Positions 1-50,339 of a DNA stretch of 64,000 nt are shown one piece after another. Numbering within the stretch: position 1 is the first letter of the stretch; the number at the start of each line of letters is the position of its first letter. The notes below the pieces were generated by a model. That model was not told the origin of the DNA. It did no database searches and saw only the letters and a list, made by a program, of their open reading frames with translations. Made by a program: the position numbers and the translations under genes. This DNA is from Lamellibrachia satsuma (Eukaryota; Annelida; Polychaeta; Sabellida; Siboglinidae): positions 8,250,001-8,314,000 of the forward strand of contig BSQZ01000010.1 in assembly GCA_033239005.1 (NCBI GenBank). The letters run 5' to 3'.

Positions 1-214
1 AAGCCAAAGAAGACCATGTATGTTTATCTGCCCATGATCACTGACTGGACAGTAACACAGCCTTGTTACTCTACTTGTGTGTTAATGGCATCACAAAGAT
101 ATGCCCATAATTATCCATTAAGGACCAAATAAACATCTGTGGGTTTTCCATATCAATATTATGTATGCCATTGCTATATTTTGTCAGCTTTACTATGTAT
201 GATTTGATAACAGT

Positions 215-215
215 A

Positions 216-259
<44 letters not shown>

Positions 260-260
260 C
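215..260. repeat. (ACGC)n microsatellite
   Basis: About 11 perfect tetranucleotide copies. A spurious minus-strand ORF crosses it. Confidence 0.95.
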
Positions 261-299
261 ATATAAATGACAACAAAAAAAGTACATCCAGAAATGGTT

Positions 300-861
300 A
301 CTTAAGACAACATTAGGTGTTGTGGTCTCGGCCCAGTATACTACTTAAGACAACATTAGGCATTGTGCTCTCGGCCCAGTATACTACTTAAGACAACATT
401 AGGCATTGTGCTCTCGGCCCAGTATACTACTTAAGACAACATTAGGCATTGTGCTCTCGGCCCAGTATACTACTTAAGACAACATTAGGCATTGTGCTCT
501 CGGCCCAGTATACTATTTAAGACAACATTAGGCATTGTGCTCTCGGCCCAGTATACTACTTAAGACAACATTAGGCATTGTGCTCTCGGCCCAGTATACT
601 ACTTAAGACAACATTAGGCATTGTGCTCTCGGCCCAGTATACTACTTAAGACAACATTAGGCATTGTGCTCTCGGCCCAGTATACTATTTAAGACAACAT
701 TAGGCATTGTGCTCTCGGCCCAGTATACTACTTAAGACAACATTAGGCATTGTGCTCTCGGCCCAGTATACTACTTAAGACAACATTAGGCATTGTGCTC
801 TCGGCCCAGTATACTACTTAAGACAACATTAGGCATTGTGCTCTCGGCCCAGTATACTACT
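300..861. repeat. 43-bp minisatellite, 13 copies
   Basis: Units start at 300, 343 and so on. The first unit has three substitutions, and the others are almost identical (a c/t change in acttaag/atttaag recurs in two copies). High identity implies recent or ongoing homogenisation. Confidence 0.97.
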
Positions 862-998
862 CGTAATGACAAGGCTGATGTCATATTATTTATTCATTCA
901 AAATAAAATCATTGATTTATATTATTGATTAATAAATATCCTTGAGCTTTGAGAATATGTATACTATTTTTCATGCTTGCCTATTAGCAAAAGCCAAG

Positions 999-1130
999 AT
1001 CTACACATATAACTGCACACTATCAGGACAAATCTACACATATAACTGCACACTATCAGGACAAATCTACACATATAACTGCACACTATCAGGACAAATC
1101 TACACATATAACTGCACACTATCAGGACAA
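999..1130. repeat. 33-bp minisatellite, 4 copies
   Basis: Four perfect units beginning atctacacatataactgc. The unit is a multiple of three, so both strands show spurious ORFs across it. Confidence 0.95.
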
Positions 1131-2530
1131 ATCCACATATTATTCCAGATGGCTGTCTTCGCAAAAACAGAACTACTGGTACTAGTCATATCACAATCGA
1201 GCCAGGAAGTTGCGTTGCTACAGGCAATATCAGATGTCAACACAGGCTTCCGCACAGAGAATCTCCATGGAAACTGCTGTATTATTACAGCTCACGGCAT
1301 ATCACACAGATCCTGTTACCCGTAGAATGACACCTTTGTCTTGCACAACTCCTCGTCCCCCTCGGAGCTCCGACACATTAGTATGTCACCAAAACAGCTG
1401 CGATATTCCCAAAGAGCAGCTCAACAGATAAACCACTGCCACAAGACTGGATGGTGAATAAATTACCAACGCTTATGTACAGGTCAGAGCTATCTGAGAA
1501 ATCAATAACAGCTTAGACAGCCAGCGACAGCTACTGAACTAAATAAAATATGGAGGGATTCCACTACGATGGACTCAGGTATAGACTGTTAGAAGAAAGA
1601 GTTTACAGGTTTAAGTACTTCCACTGGTGATAGACAATATGTATTAATACATATTGATATGCTAAATACTTAGGTGCACTTTTTATGTATTGTTGTAAAT
1701 ATTATTGTAAATTTGTACGTCAGGTCACTACAGCTTGACAAGTAATTACTTATTCTAGTGACCCACTCAATTTTGCATTTGGGTGAATAAATTAGTATCA
1801 TTATCATCATCATACACGCATGCAAACATGTTTGCATGCACACGCGCTTGCTTGCACATACGCATGCACAAACACACAAAAAATTATGTGTTCTTTTGAT
1901 GATGCAGGTTTTGTCAAATAAAAACAAATTTAGAAGAAAGTTGGCTCGAAGGAAAAGAAATCCATGTGAAACTTAATACAGTATGATTATTTTCCTAATT
2001 AAACTATTCTAGTCAATAACAGACTGGCAATAGACACTACACAAATAACTGTGCTGTGTAATTCTGAGTAGTGTCTGGTTACCGAGCTGACATCATTGAC
2101 AATCTCGCTTTTTCTGCATTTATCACAGTGAAAGTTGGGGTAATACTGGGTATTCTCGTTAATTTCTCAGTGGAATTTTTTAAATAAAGGTAGCAATTAC
2201 AACAATTAGGGCACTGCTCCTCGGTGGGTAAATGAACACTATATTGAGACACTGGTAGTTTGGTAAATCACTGAATTGCCACAAGATGCCTAGAAGATGC
2301 AAGCTCTGCTAGTTTCAATCCCAAAAGAACCCCAGTAAATGTTTCCTAACAAATGCAAACTCTCTGGTGAAGCTGGCCACATATATGTTAAGAATTGACT
2401 CTCAGCAAGTCTATTCCTAGCAGACATTCAATCTGGAATGTGATGCTTTAGTTAACAATTTTGTTAGTTTTGATAAATCTGGAAAAATCTTTTATAACAA
2501 GTCTGGATAAATTTTAAAGTGAAACACAAA
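1131..2530. other. No gene recognised (downstream intron of the FRMPD-like gene)
   Basis: AT-rich, with a TG/CA-rich patch at 1815-1885. Short ORFs at 1210-1431 and 1670-1927 lack splice context or similarity. A small next exon of the gene could be missed here. Confidence 0.5.
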
Positions 2531-2534
2531 AAAC

Positions 2535-3080
2535 ATTGTTTTGGGGCTATGCACTTTAAAGAGATAATAAAAGCAAAAAAACCTATCATGTTAATATGAA
2601 TATGTTCTAAAAGTAGGAGATTCCAGTCATTTCTCCAAATGACCAAAGGCTGACATGTTAACCAGGGTTAACCATGGTGACCTAGACTAACGTGACGTAT
2701 TAATTCATACTGCATACACAGAACTAATGCAGTCTCAAACAAACAGTTTTTTTCCCAGAAAGAAAACTAGTTTAGTTAGCAAAGGCCAATAAGTATTATG
2801 TTACATAAGTTGAGTTTGGACGCAAATAGCATGGCCATATTATATTGGCAAGAATAGGGTTAGATGTATATGAATATTTTCATTTGGTGAATGAATATTG
2901 CCAGAATACGACACTCGTGATGTAGGGTTATCTAACAGTATGGTGTGGCCTATGAAATTAAGATGTGTGTTCAACAAGGTTTTCCTACTAAACCACTGGG
3001 GTGATATTCTTAATTGTAGTTACAAATGGTTATTAGTAACTCTCACAGGTGCATAGGCAAAAAATCATGACTTTTGTTTC
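2535..3080 (+). mobile_element. Internal part of a TIR element family (partial copy)
   Basis: Shares a long imperfect match with 13385-13900 in the same orientation, including the words ctgacatg..taacca, gtgacctagacta, cagtctcaaacaaac and ttacataagttgag. The terminal inverted repeats seen in the 13.2-kb copy are not evident here, so this copy is truncated. No coding capacity. Confidence 0.7.
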
Positions 3081-3240
3081 GCTTTAATAATTTTTAGGGT
3101 AAATCTTTGTAAATAATTTAGGTAAATCTTGAATTTTTTTTATCAATCTTTATAAATCTTTTTGATCAATCTTGCTAAATCTGTTTGCTAAGTCTTGTTA
3201 ATCTGTGTAAATCTAACTGAAATGAAATGCATCATCTTAC

Positions 3241-40704
<37,464 letters not shown>

Positions 40705-40799
40705 CTGAAAGAGAAGACAGAGTTGAGACATACTGTAGTACCATCCATGGAGTCTTGTATATTTGTAAGGCTTTGTCACCATGTGAAGAAAGAAACGTT

Positions 40800-41470
40800 T
40801 TTCATTGCTGAAAAAAGTTTTTTATTGCAGCAAAAATTGCATACAAAATTACAGTTTTTACAGTAATTTGACGTTATTATTACACATTTATAATGTGCCA
40901 TGTTTCCGGGTTAAAAACTTATTCAAAGGCACTAAGAAGACAATATTAAATAATTTTAAATAAATTGAAAAGTTAAAATAAAATGTGGTTAAAAGGCACG
41001 TAAACATTAGATAAATAAGTAAAATAAATTAATTAAATAAATAAGTCAAATAAAGCAGTTAAATTAATAAGTTAATTTATTCACAAGATCTTTTGAGCCT
41101 TGGTATACAAATAATTTTCAGAAGATTGCCATAACCATGACAATGCACTTCACATTTGACAAAACATAAACTTTCCCTGATTTCACCCAAAAAGGCAACA
41201 TTCCATGACTTTTCTGTGACAAAAAAAAATTTTTTTCCAGACCTTTCCCTGACCTTTGAGAACCACGATATGTCTTGCTTATATAAAATCATGGTAAATA
41301 AAAATTTTTGGAATAAAATGTCACATAACTTGATCAGTATTCTATGTACATCTCTCATACACTCAAGAGACACAACACTGAGATTGTAAAGTGCATGGCA
41401 CATGTGTGTAATTCCAGCAACAAGAATAAAATTGTTTTTCCAGCAAGTACAATGATACAAAAGTCACAGA
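40800..41470. other. AT-rich upstream intron or flank with a dispersed repeat
   Basis: The region 41150-41275 (ttccatgacttttctgtgac, then tttccctgacctttgagaac) is a dispersed-repeat style sequence; ORFs on both strands there are not gene-like. Low-complexity A/T at 40940-41080. Confidence 0.45.
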
Positions 41471-41472
41471 TG

Positions 41473-41925
41473 CACTAGTTAGTATCACTGCCTCAGGCAC
41501 CCAGGATCTAGGGTTCGTTCTCCAGTCTCAGCCTTGCGGGACATGGAAAACATCTATGGGGGTTATTATACAACCAGAGGCACACCTTTATAATTCATTG
41601 GAGGAAGTAAGGTGTTACCCCAGGGAGAGCAATACAATTGGAAACACCACATCCAGACGGCCTACGTAGACCCAGAGGTTGTCTGTTTGAAGTTTATCTA
41701 TAAGAATAGTACAAATGATACCACGGCTATTACATCACAATTCATGGAGACAAACCTGGTGGGTCGGGACATTGAATTACCCTCATATCACCTGGGGATA
41801 GATCACTATTTTACTTCCAGGTTGATGGTAGATGCCAGTGAAAGGGGCACATTTTTGGATTAGAACACTTGTACCATGCACAGGTTTAAATCCTTAGTTG
41901 CTAGTTGGCAGCACATCTATGTGTC
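41473..41925 (+). mobile_element. Possible SINE-like repeat with a tRNA-like head
   Basis: The words gcactagttagtatcactgc and a B-box-like GGTTCGTTCTC suggest a tRNA-derived head. The following 400 bp, with an 83-aa ORF, has no recognised similarity. Confidence 0.3.
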
Positions 41926-41931
41926 AGCGAT

Positions 41932-42252
41932 GGAAGGATCCCTGGTGATGGAACGATTCCTAGTGAATAAAGGATCCCTGGTGTTGTAAGGATCCCTGGT
42001 GATGGAAGGATCCCTGGTGATGGAAAGATCCCTGGTGATGTAAGGATCCCTGGTGATGGAAGGATCCCTGGTGATGTAAGGATCCCTGGTGATGGAAGGA
42101 TCTTTGGTGATGAAACGATTCCTGGTGATGAAGGGATCCATGGTTATGGAAGGATCCATGGTGATGTAAGGATCCCTGGTTATGGAAGGATCTCCGGCGA
42201 TGGAAGGATCCCTGGTGATGGAAGGATCCCTGGTGATGGAAGGATCCCCGGC
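41932..42252. repeat. 18-bp minisatellite, about 18 copies
   Basis: Unit atggaaggatccctggtg with many point variants (taagg, aacgattc). It contains GGATCC. Multiple-of-three spurious ORFs run on the minus strand. Confidence 0.95.
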
Positions 42253-42254
42253 GT

Positions 42255-43100
42255 ACGAAGAGAGAAGCCAGTTTGTCTGGACGACAAATGAGGGGACCGT
42301 CTTCCATGTTGATTTTTTTTTTGCACCAAACATTATATATAAAAAAATTTCAATTGTGTCAATCATTTTCTGCACTACACGAGGTAATTAATCCAGCAAG
42401 GTGTGCACATCAACATTATACATACTTAACATACAACAATCTATTGTGAAACATCTAATCAAGAGCTCTGACTGCACTTTGCATTGTTTGCAATGGAATG
42501 TAAACAAACACCAGTGCTCTCTAGGCACGTGCCACACAATGGAATGCATAGCAAGGTCGGTAACCTTTCCTAGAAGTTCTAGAACAATCAGGAGCAACAG
42601 AAATAACGTGGTACAAGAGGGCGTGGTGCAGAACAAGTACGCAAGTAGCCTGGAGGCTATGGGGAGAAGGGTGGGGCTAATCCCAGATTCCTAGGTCGAG
42701 TTTGACTTAACACCATCCAGTAGTCACAGTCCGTCACACTAGTTGTGACTAACATAAGGCGAACACACTATGTCTGACCTGGTTTGGTCAGAATTATGTC
42801 ACACCGACCCACCAACATTGCTGCTGCCTGCAGACTGTGGAAGCTCTGGTTGACCAGTGGTCAACAAGGGTTGACCAGTGGTCAATAAGGCAACCAACAT
42901 AGTGTCATAGGACACAAGATGAGCATATGCCCGTTGTCTTCTTTGTATCGTTTGTTTTATAATACACAATTATTTTCTGTTTGTGCTAGCATAGTGACTG
43001 ATATTAATGTTGTTTACAGCACACACAGTACAGTATGGTGCATGTCACACTAGCCGCCACTGTCAAACAACCAGCGTTGACTAATTCTTGTTCGGCTTAG
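42255..43100. other. No gene recognised
   Basis: A short ggttgaccagtggtcaa palindrome-like repeat (42850-42890). ORFs lack similarity. Confidence 0.45.
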
Positions 43101-43107
43101 ATTAGCC

Positions 43108-43740
43108 AGATCAAATCAAATCAAATCAAATCAAATTTATTGTAACTCTTTACAATACATACAAATCAAACCAGGGTAAACCCTATATAATAATGTAAAG
43201 AGAACAATAAGGGAAGAAAATTATACAATGTTATACTCCCTAGTATATATTTCAATACATATATCATAGTATTAAACCAAAAAATAACGTGCAGGTGTAG
43301 AAAACCAACCAATCGTGATTGTGATACATATTATATATTGACATCATTGTGTAATATAAATTGCTAAAGTATACATTTGCAGTTCATTATTGAACAAGAA
43401 CTAAACTTGAGTCTTGTGTTAAAATAATTCCACATTTTATATTCTTACGTTATTCTTCTATTCGAAGTCTTGTTTCTAAAGTTGCCATGGATATGTGTAT
43501 TTGTGTAGATTGTTTTATATTGTAACTAGATTAAGTTTAAACATATTATAAAAATTTTTTGGTAGAAGACCACTGTTGTATTTATACATAAACATTTGTA
43601 TTGAGTAGACATATAGTTGTCTAAACGTTAAGATGTTTAGTAGTTTAAAGATAGGTTTAATATTGGTTGATCTATTAGCTGATACGAGCATTCTCACCGC
43701 TTTCTTTTGAACCTTTATAATACTTGAACAATATGAGTCA
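43108..43740 (-). mobile_element. 5'-truncated CR1/Jockey-like non-LTR retrotransposon: end of reverse-transcriptase ORF and 3' tail
   Basis: The minus-strand frame from about 43775 to the stop at 43515 encodes YCIEVWGGAFDSYCSSIIKV then QKKAVRMLVSANRSTNIKPI and FKLLNILTFRQLYVYSIQMF. This is the typical post-RT region of CR1/Jockey-clade pol proteins (Y-IE-WG, QK-A-R, PLF--L-IL, LP--F). After the stop come about 400 bp of 3'UTR and a tail of five TTTGA repeats (43109-43136), as expected for the 3' end. Everything upstream of about 43740 is replaced by the 34-bp array. Non-functional. Confidence 0.85.
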
Positions 43741-44730
43741 AATGCACCACCCCACACTTCAATACAATATGTCAAATGCACTACCCCACACTTCAATACA
43801 ATATGTCAAATGCACCACCCCACACTTCAATACAATATGTCAAATGCACCACCCCACACTTCAATACAATATGTCAAATGCACTACCCCACACTTCAATA
43901 CAATATGTCAAATGCACCACCCCACACTTCAATACGATATGTCAAATGCACTACCCCACACTTCAATACAATATGTCAAATGCACCACCCCACACTTCAA
44001 TACAATATGTCAAATGCACTACCACACACTTCAATACAATATGTCAAATGCACCACCCCACACTTCAATACGATATGTCAAATGCACTACCCCACACTTC
44101 AATACAATATGTCAAATGCACCACCCCACACTTCAATACAATATGTCAAATGCACCACCCCACACTTCAATACAATATGTCAAATGTACCACCCCACACT
44201 TCAATACAATATGTCAAATGCACTACCCCACACTTCAATACAATATATCAAATGCACCACCCCACACTTCAATATGATATGTCAAATGCACCACCCCACA
44301 CTTCAATACAATATGTCAAATGCACTACCCCACACTTCAATACAATATGTCAAATGCACCACCCCACACTTCAATATGATATGTCAAATGCACTACCACA
44401 CACTTCAATACAATATGTCAAATGCACCACCCCACACTTCAATACAATATGTCAAATGCACTACCACACACTTCAATACAATATGTCAAATGCACCACCC
44501 CACACTTCAATACAATATGTCAAATGCACCACCCCACACTTCAATACAATATGTCAAATGCACTACCCCACACTTCAATACAATATATCAAATGCACCAC
44601 CCCACACTTCAATATGATATGTCAAATGCACCACCCCACACTTCAATACAATATGTCAAATGCACTACCCCACACTTCAATACAATATATCAAATGCACC
44701 ACCCCACACTTCAATACAATATGTCAAATG
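43737..44730. repeat. 34-bp minisatellite, about 29 copies, continuous with LINE codons
   Basis: Unit caaatgcaccaccccacact plus tcaatacaatatgt. Variants are ccac/ctac, cgatatg/atatg and tatatca. Read on the minus strand the unit is the LINE segment coding YCIEVWGGAF. Plus-strand ORFs up to 359 aa are artefacts. Confidence 0.97.
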
Positions 44731-44734
44731 AAGG

Positions 44735-45500
44735 AATAAAAACGAGTAATATAATGATGGACATGTACGCGCGCATCACACATCACATGCTGGTTTTGTT
44801 CAATGACCACTGGTCAGTGTTAGTCGGGTTAGTCAAACTCGGCCCTAGTTTCTGATATTGCACAAACCTGAGATGATTCAAATGTCTGGATAAAAGAAAT
44901 CTTACTTGTCTATAATCAAATCTTGGTACCCTTGAATTTAAAAAATAATGATTCAAATGCCTGACAAAACATTTTTTTTCTAAAATCAAATCTTGGTATC
45001 TTTGAACTTAATAATACTTTACTAATAATAACACACAGTTCTTTTATAGCACTCCCACATAACAAAGACAATGTTTAACAATAAAATAATAAACAAATAT
45101 ACACATAATTATGCTTGTATATCTTGATATTAAAATGCTATAATATTAAGTAAAATATTGAGAACTTAAATTTAAACTGTTCTACCACACTAAAATTGAC
45201 ATTTAATAACAATAAGCATAAAACTTCTACTCTACAGCTGTAGCCTAAATCATTGAAGTGCATTGAAACTAGAAATTGTAACAGATATCTTTCACAGGAA
45301 GTCTTTGGTCACAAAAAGATAAACAGGGTAGGTTTCAATGCTCCTTAAACAGGTGGGGCTTCAATGCTCTTTTAACAGGTGGGGTTTTAATGCTCTTTTA
45401 ACAGTCTGCACGTAACACAAGGCACATTCAATAACAGGCAGCCATTTCCCAAGTGGGGGAGATGATCCTTAAAAGATGAGCCTCCCAATCATACATATGG
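44735..45500. other. No gene recognised
   Basis: Contains a duplicated segment (tgattcaaatg.ctg, then aaaatcaaatcttggta, at 44870-45000) and a 27-bp imperfect triplicate around 45336-45405 (aggtgggg.tt.aatgctcttt). Confidence 0.5.
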
Positions 45501-47883
45501 CCACCTGTTCACTCCGCATCAACACAAAAAGATTATCTAGATTATCAATGCTATTAATTCTAAGATGTAATCCAGCAGCGTAGTTCAACGTACATCTGGC
45601 GCAGGCAATGATAAAATAATCCCAACACATCAGTTTGTTGTTCCCATATTTGACATATTGGCGTTATCAAGTAACAGATTCTTTATGCCACTTTGTATGA
45701 AAATTAATCATCAGTCAGGTCTATTTCAGGTGAAGTACGCCCTCCGGTTCACGTACCTGCCCACCTTTGTTGGGGTGCATACAAATCTGTACACATCCAG
45801 CAACAGTTTGGTTTGAAAGAAAATAGAAATAGAACTGACAAGAAATTCAAGAGCTGTGACAAGAAATTCAAGAGCTGAGACAAGGGACAGAACCTGACAA
45901 AGCCAGAAGAGGAGCTGTAAGAAAGATGATACTTTAGTTTATGGCACAAAAAAAGATAAGACATCTGTGGCTCAAATCTGGCCATCTTGGCTTAGTGACC
46001 TGCATCGGTAGTTTGACGCATGGAGATTGGTGTTTTGAAGTTTGAGTTTGGAGCTGAAGATTGGAGACTATTCCAGCATTTACTACAACATTTAATACAA
46101 AATTTAATACAACATGCGGAAATGAAACTTTCCAAAATAACAATACCATTATTTGTAACTAATGTGACAAAATGTTCTGCAGGGCGGAGTCCACCAGTCA
46201 ATCAGAGGCTCCTAGGATCATGACTATGAACACACTAACTTATCATGACTGTGAACACACTAACTTATCATGACTGTGAACACACTAACTTATCATGACT
46301 GTGAACACACTAACTTATCATGAACTGTTTAAAACTGCCAACTTTCACATGAGAAAAAAGCAATGTGCATAAGTAAAAATTAAGCATAATAGAAGGTATA
46401 TTTCATGAGTTAACAAGGTTGCATTGAACAGAAGAACTGAAGGCATAGCTTGGGGCACAACAGCATGGAGAGCCGAAGACAGAGGGAACTGAAGGCTGCT
46501 GGGTTGACATGGGGCACAGCAGCATGGAGAGCCGAAGACAGAGGGAACTGAAGGCTGCTGGGTTGACATGGGGCACAACACAATGGAGTGCCGAAGACAG
46601 AGGGAACTGAAGGCTGCTGGGTTGACATGGGGCACAGCAGCATGGAGAGCCGAAGACAGAGGGAACTGAAGGCTGCTGGGTTGACATGGGGCACAGCAGC
46701 ATGGAGAGCCGAAGACAGAGGGAACTGAAGGCTGCTGGGTTGACAAGGGGCACAGCACAATGGAGAGCCGAAGACAGAGGGAACTGAAGGCTGCTGGGTT
46801 GACATGGGGCACAACACAATGGAGAGCCGAAGACAGAAGGAATTGAAGACTGCTGGGTTGACATGGGGCACAACAGCATGGAGAGTCGAAGACAGAGGGA
46901 ACTGAAGGCTACTGGGTTGACATGGGGCACAACAGCATGGAGAGCCGAAGACAGAGGGAATTGAAGGCTGCTGGGTTGACATGGGGCACAGCAGCATGGA
47001 GAGCCGAAGACAGAGGGAACTGAAGGCTGCTGGGTTGACATGGGGCACAACAGCATGGAGAGCCGAAGACAGAGGGAATTGAAGGCTGCTGGGTTGACAT
47101 GGGGCACAGCAGCATGGAGAGCCGAAGACAGAGGGAATTGAAGGCTGCTGGGTTGACATGGGGCACAACAGCATGGAGAGCCGAAGACAGAAGGAATTGA
47201 AGACTGCTGGGTTGACATGGGGCACAACAGCATGGAGAGTCGAAGACAGAAGGAATTGAAGGCTGCTGGGTTGACATGGGGCACAACAGCATGGAGAGCC
47301 GAAGACAGAGGGAACTGAAGGCTGCTGGGTTGACATGGGGCACAGCAGCATGGAGAGCCGAAGACAGAGGGAATTGAAGGCTGCTGGGTTGACATGGGGC
47401 ACAACAGCATGGAGAGCCGAAGACAGAAGGAATTGAAGACTGCTGGGTTGACATGGGGCACAACAGCATGGAGAGTCGAAGACAGAGGGAATTGAAGGCT
47501 GCTGGGTTGACATGGGGCACAACAGCATGGAGAGCCGAAGACAGAGGGAATTGAAGACTGCTGGGTTGACATGGGGCACAGCAGCATGGAGAGCCGAAGA
47601 CAGAGGGAATTGAAGGCTGCTGGGTTGACATGGGGCACAGCAGCATGGAGAGCCCAAGATAGAGGGGTCTGGCTAGATAATGTGTGAGCATTATGTGCCA
47701 CACGGCATGAAGAAGATAAGTAAGTAAGTAAGAATGTCAAACTGATTAATCTAACCCCAGGTAAGATATACTTAATGTATCAAAACCTTATAGATTATAT
47801 ACCACAGTAGTTTGGGTAACACAGGACATTGTAGCACATAGTTAGAGTGCCAAACTGTCAATCGAGAGGACTAGTGTTCGAGT
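45501..47883. repeat. Segmental tandem duplication, copy A (2383 bp)
   Basis: Nearly identical to 47884-50090, including unique sequence, a 25-bp array (46218-46325, gaacacactaacttatcatg), the 59-bp array and the start of a SINE-B. It differs by a few substitutions, a 21-bp internal duplicate (45842-45883), and array copy number. Confidence 0.95.
46430..47655. repeat. 59-bp minisatellite, about 21 copies (copy A)
   Basis: Unit actgaaggctgctgggttga, then catggggcacaacagcatgg, then agagccgaagacagaggga. Because 59 is not a multiple of three and the unit has no stops on the minus strand, all three minus frames stay open for 264-445 codons. This open-frame pattern is a repeat artefact. Confidence 0.97.
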
Positions 47884-47887
47884 CCAC
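47820..47887 (+). mobile_element. SINE-B head cut by the duplication junction
   Basis: The words gtagcacatagttagagtgc and a B box GTTCGAGTCC are followed directly by the start of copy B, so the body is missing. Confidence 0.8.
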
Positions 47888-50090
47888 CTGTTCACTCCGC
47901 ATCAACACAAAAAGATTATCTAGATTATCAATGCTATTAATTCTAAGATGTAATCCAGCAGCGTAGTTCAACATACATCTGGCGCAGGCAATGATAAAAT
48001 AATCCCAACACATCAGTTTGTTTTTCCCATATTTGACATCTCGGCGTTATCAAGTAACAGATTCTTTATGCCACTTTGTATGAAAATTAATCATCAGTCA
48101 GGTCTATTTCAGGTGAAGTACGCCCTCCGGTTCACGTACCTGCCCACCTTTGTTGGGGTGCATACAAATCTGTACACATCCAGCAACAGTTTGGTTTGAA
48201 AGAAAATAGAAATAGAACTGACAAGAAATTCAAGAGCTGAGACAAGGGACAGAACCTGACAAAGCCAGAAGAGGAGCTGTAAGAAAGATGATACTTTAGT
48301 TTATGGCACAAAAAAAGATAAGACATCTGTGGCTCAAATCTGGCCATCTTGGCTTAGTGACCTGCATCGGTAGTTTGACGCATGGAGATTGGTGTTTTGA
48401 AGTTTGAGTTTGGAGCTGAAGATTGGAGACTATTCCAGCATTTACTACAACATTTAATACAAAATTTAATACAACATGCGGAAATGAAACTTTCCAAAAT
48501 AACAATACCATTATTTGTAACTAATGTGACAAAATGTTCTGCAGGGCGGAGTCCACCAGTCAATCAGAGGCTCCTAGGATCATGACTGTGAACATACTAA
48601 CTTATCATGACTGTGAACACACTAACTTATCATGACTGTGAACACACTAACTTATCATGAACTGTTTAAAACTGCCAACTTTCACATGAGAAAAAAGCAA
48701 TGTGCATAAGTAAAAATTAAGCATAATGGAAGGTATATTTCATGAGTTAACAAGGTTGCATTGAACAGAAGAACTGAAGGCACAGCATGGGGCACAGCAG
48801 CAGACAGAGGGAACTGAAGGCTGCTGGGTTGACATGGGGCACAACAGCATGGAGAGTCAAAGACAGAGGGAACTGAAGGCTGCTGGGTTGACATGGGGCA
48901 CAACAGCATGGAGAGTCGAAGACAGAGGGAACTGAAGGCTGCTGGGTTGACATGGGGCACAACAGCATGGAGAGTCGAAGACAGAAGGAACTGAAGGCTG
49001 CTGGGTTGACATGGGGCACAACAGCATGGAGAGTCGAAGACAGAAGGAACTGAAGGCTGCTGGGTTGACATGGGGCACAACAGCATGGAGAGTCGAAGAC
49101 AGAAGGAACTGAAGGCTGCTGGGTTGACATGGGGCACAACAGCATGGAGAGTCGAAGACAGAAGGAACTGAAGGCTGCTGGGTTGACATGGGGCACAACA
49201 GCATGGAGAGTCGAAGACAGAAGGAACTGAAGGCTGCTGGGTTGACATGGGGCACAACAGCATGGAGAGTCGAAGACAGAAGGAACTGAAGGCTGCTGGG
49301 TTGACATGGGGCACAACAGCATGGAGAGTCGAAGACAGAAGGAACTGAAGGCTGCTGGGTTGACATGGGGCACAACAGCATGGAGAGTCGAAGACAGAAG
49401 GAACTGAAGGCTGCTGGGTTGACATGGGGCACAACAGCATGGAGAGTCGAAGACAGAAGGAACTGAAGACTGCTGGGTTGACATGGGGCACAGCAGCATG
49501 GAGAGTCGAAGACAGAAGGAACTGAAGGCTGCTGGGTTGACATGGGGCACAACAGCATGGAGAGTCGAAGACAGAAGGAACTGAAAGCTGCTGGGTTGAC
49601 ATGGGGCACAACAGCATGGAGAGTCAAAGACAGAAGGAATTGAAGGCTGCTGGGTTGATATGGGGCACAACAGCATGGAGAGTCGAAGACAGAAGGAACT
49701 GAAGGCTGCTGGGTTGACATGGGGCACAACAGCATGGAGAGTCGAAGACAGAAGGAATTGAAAGCTGCTGGGTTGACATGGGGCACAACAGCATGGAGAG
49801 CCGAAGACAGAGGGAATTGAAGGCTGCTGGGTTGACATGGGGCACAGCAGCAGGGAGAGCCCAAGATAGAGGGGTCTGGCTAGATAATGTGTGAGCATTA
49901 TGTGCCACACGGCATGAAGAAGATAAGTAAGTAAGTAAGAATGTCAAACTGATTAATCTAACCCCAGGTAAGATATACTTAATGTAGCAAAACCTTATAG
50001 ATTATATACCACAGTAGTTTGGGTAACACAGGACATTGTAGCACATAGTTAGAGCGCCAAACTGTCAATCGAGAGGACTAGTGTTCGAGT
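47884..50090. repeat. Segmental tandem duplication, copy B (2207 bp)
   Basis: Starts at CCACCTGTTC, the same words as at 45501. The shared tetranucleotide CCAC is present at the start of A, at the A/B junction and at the end of B (50091), the signature of a microhomology-mediated event. The junction falls inside a SINE-B head. Confidence 0.95.
48776..49865. repeat. 59-bp minisatellite, about 18 copies (copy B)
   Basis: Same unit as copy A, but most units carry 'gagtcgaag' and 'agaaggaactg' where A mostly has 'gagccgaag' and 'agagggaa.tg'. The arrays have therefore homogenised separately since duplication. Confidence 0.97.
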
Positions 50091-50310
50091 CCACGTAGTG
50101 TCATTTTGAAACTTGGGCAATTTTGTTCACCGCACATTGCCTGTGTTTTTCGGATTAAACACTACAAGCACTTGGTCCTGAACTTCTACCTGGTGTCTAC
50201 GCCAGGGAAGTAAAAGATCCCACACAGGGGATGAACGTGTAACCTGCTGTGCACTCTATCTGTCACTGTGGAAACGTCCATGATGCCAGTCAGCTAATTC
50301 TACCAAATAC
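50030..50310 (+). mobile_element. SINE-B, near full length
   Basis: A tRNA-like head (A-box-like agttagagcgcc, B box GTTCGAGTCC), then acttgggcaattttgttcac, cctggtgtctacgccaggga, aagtaaaagatcccacacag and a 3' part ending around 50310 before an (AT)n run. Confidence 0.85.
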
Positions 50311-50336
50311 TTTGCGTGAGGACATAACTGAAGAAG

Positions 50337-50339
<3 letters not shown>

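Noticed and set aside
300..861. CRISPR-like array of regularly spaced repeats
   Set aside because: The 43-bp units are contiguous with no unique spacers, and the context is a eukaryotic genome.
43776..44855. 359-aa plus-strand ORF
   Set aside because: It is the antisense of a LINE-derived 34-bp array, open in three frames.
46403..47740. 445-aa Cys/Pro/Ser-rich minus-strand ORF and its overlapping frames, plus the matching 387-aa ORF at 48747-49910
   Set aside because: They are translations of the 59-bp array. All minus frames are open, there are no splice or start signals, and the sequence is identical to a tandem repeat.
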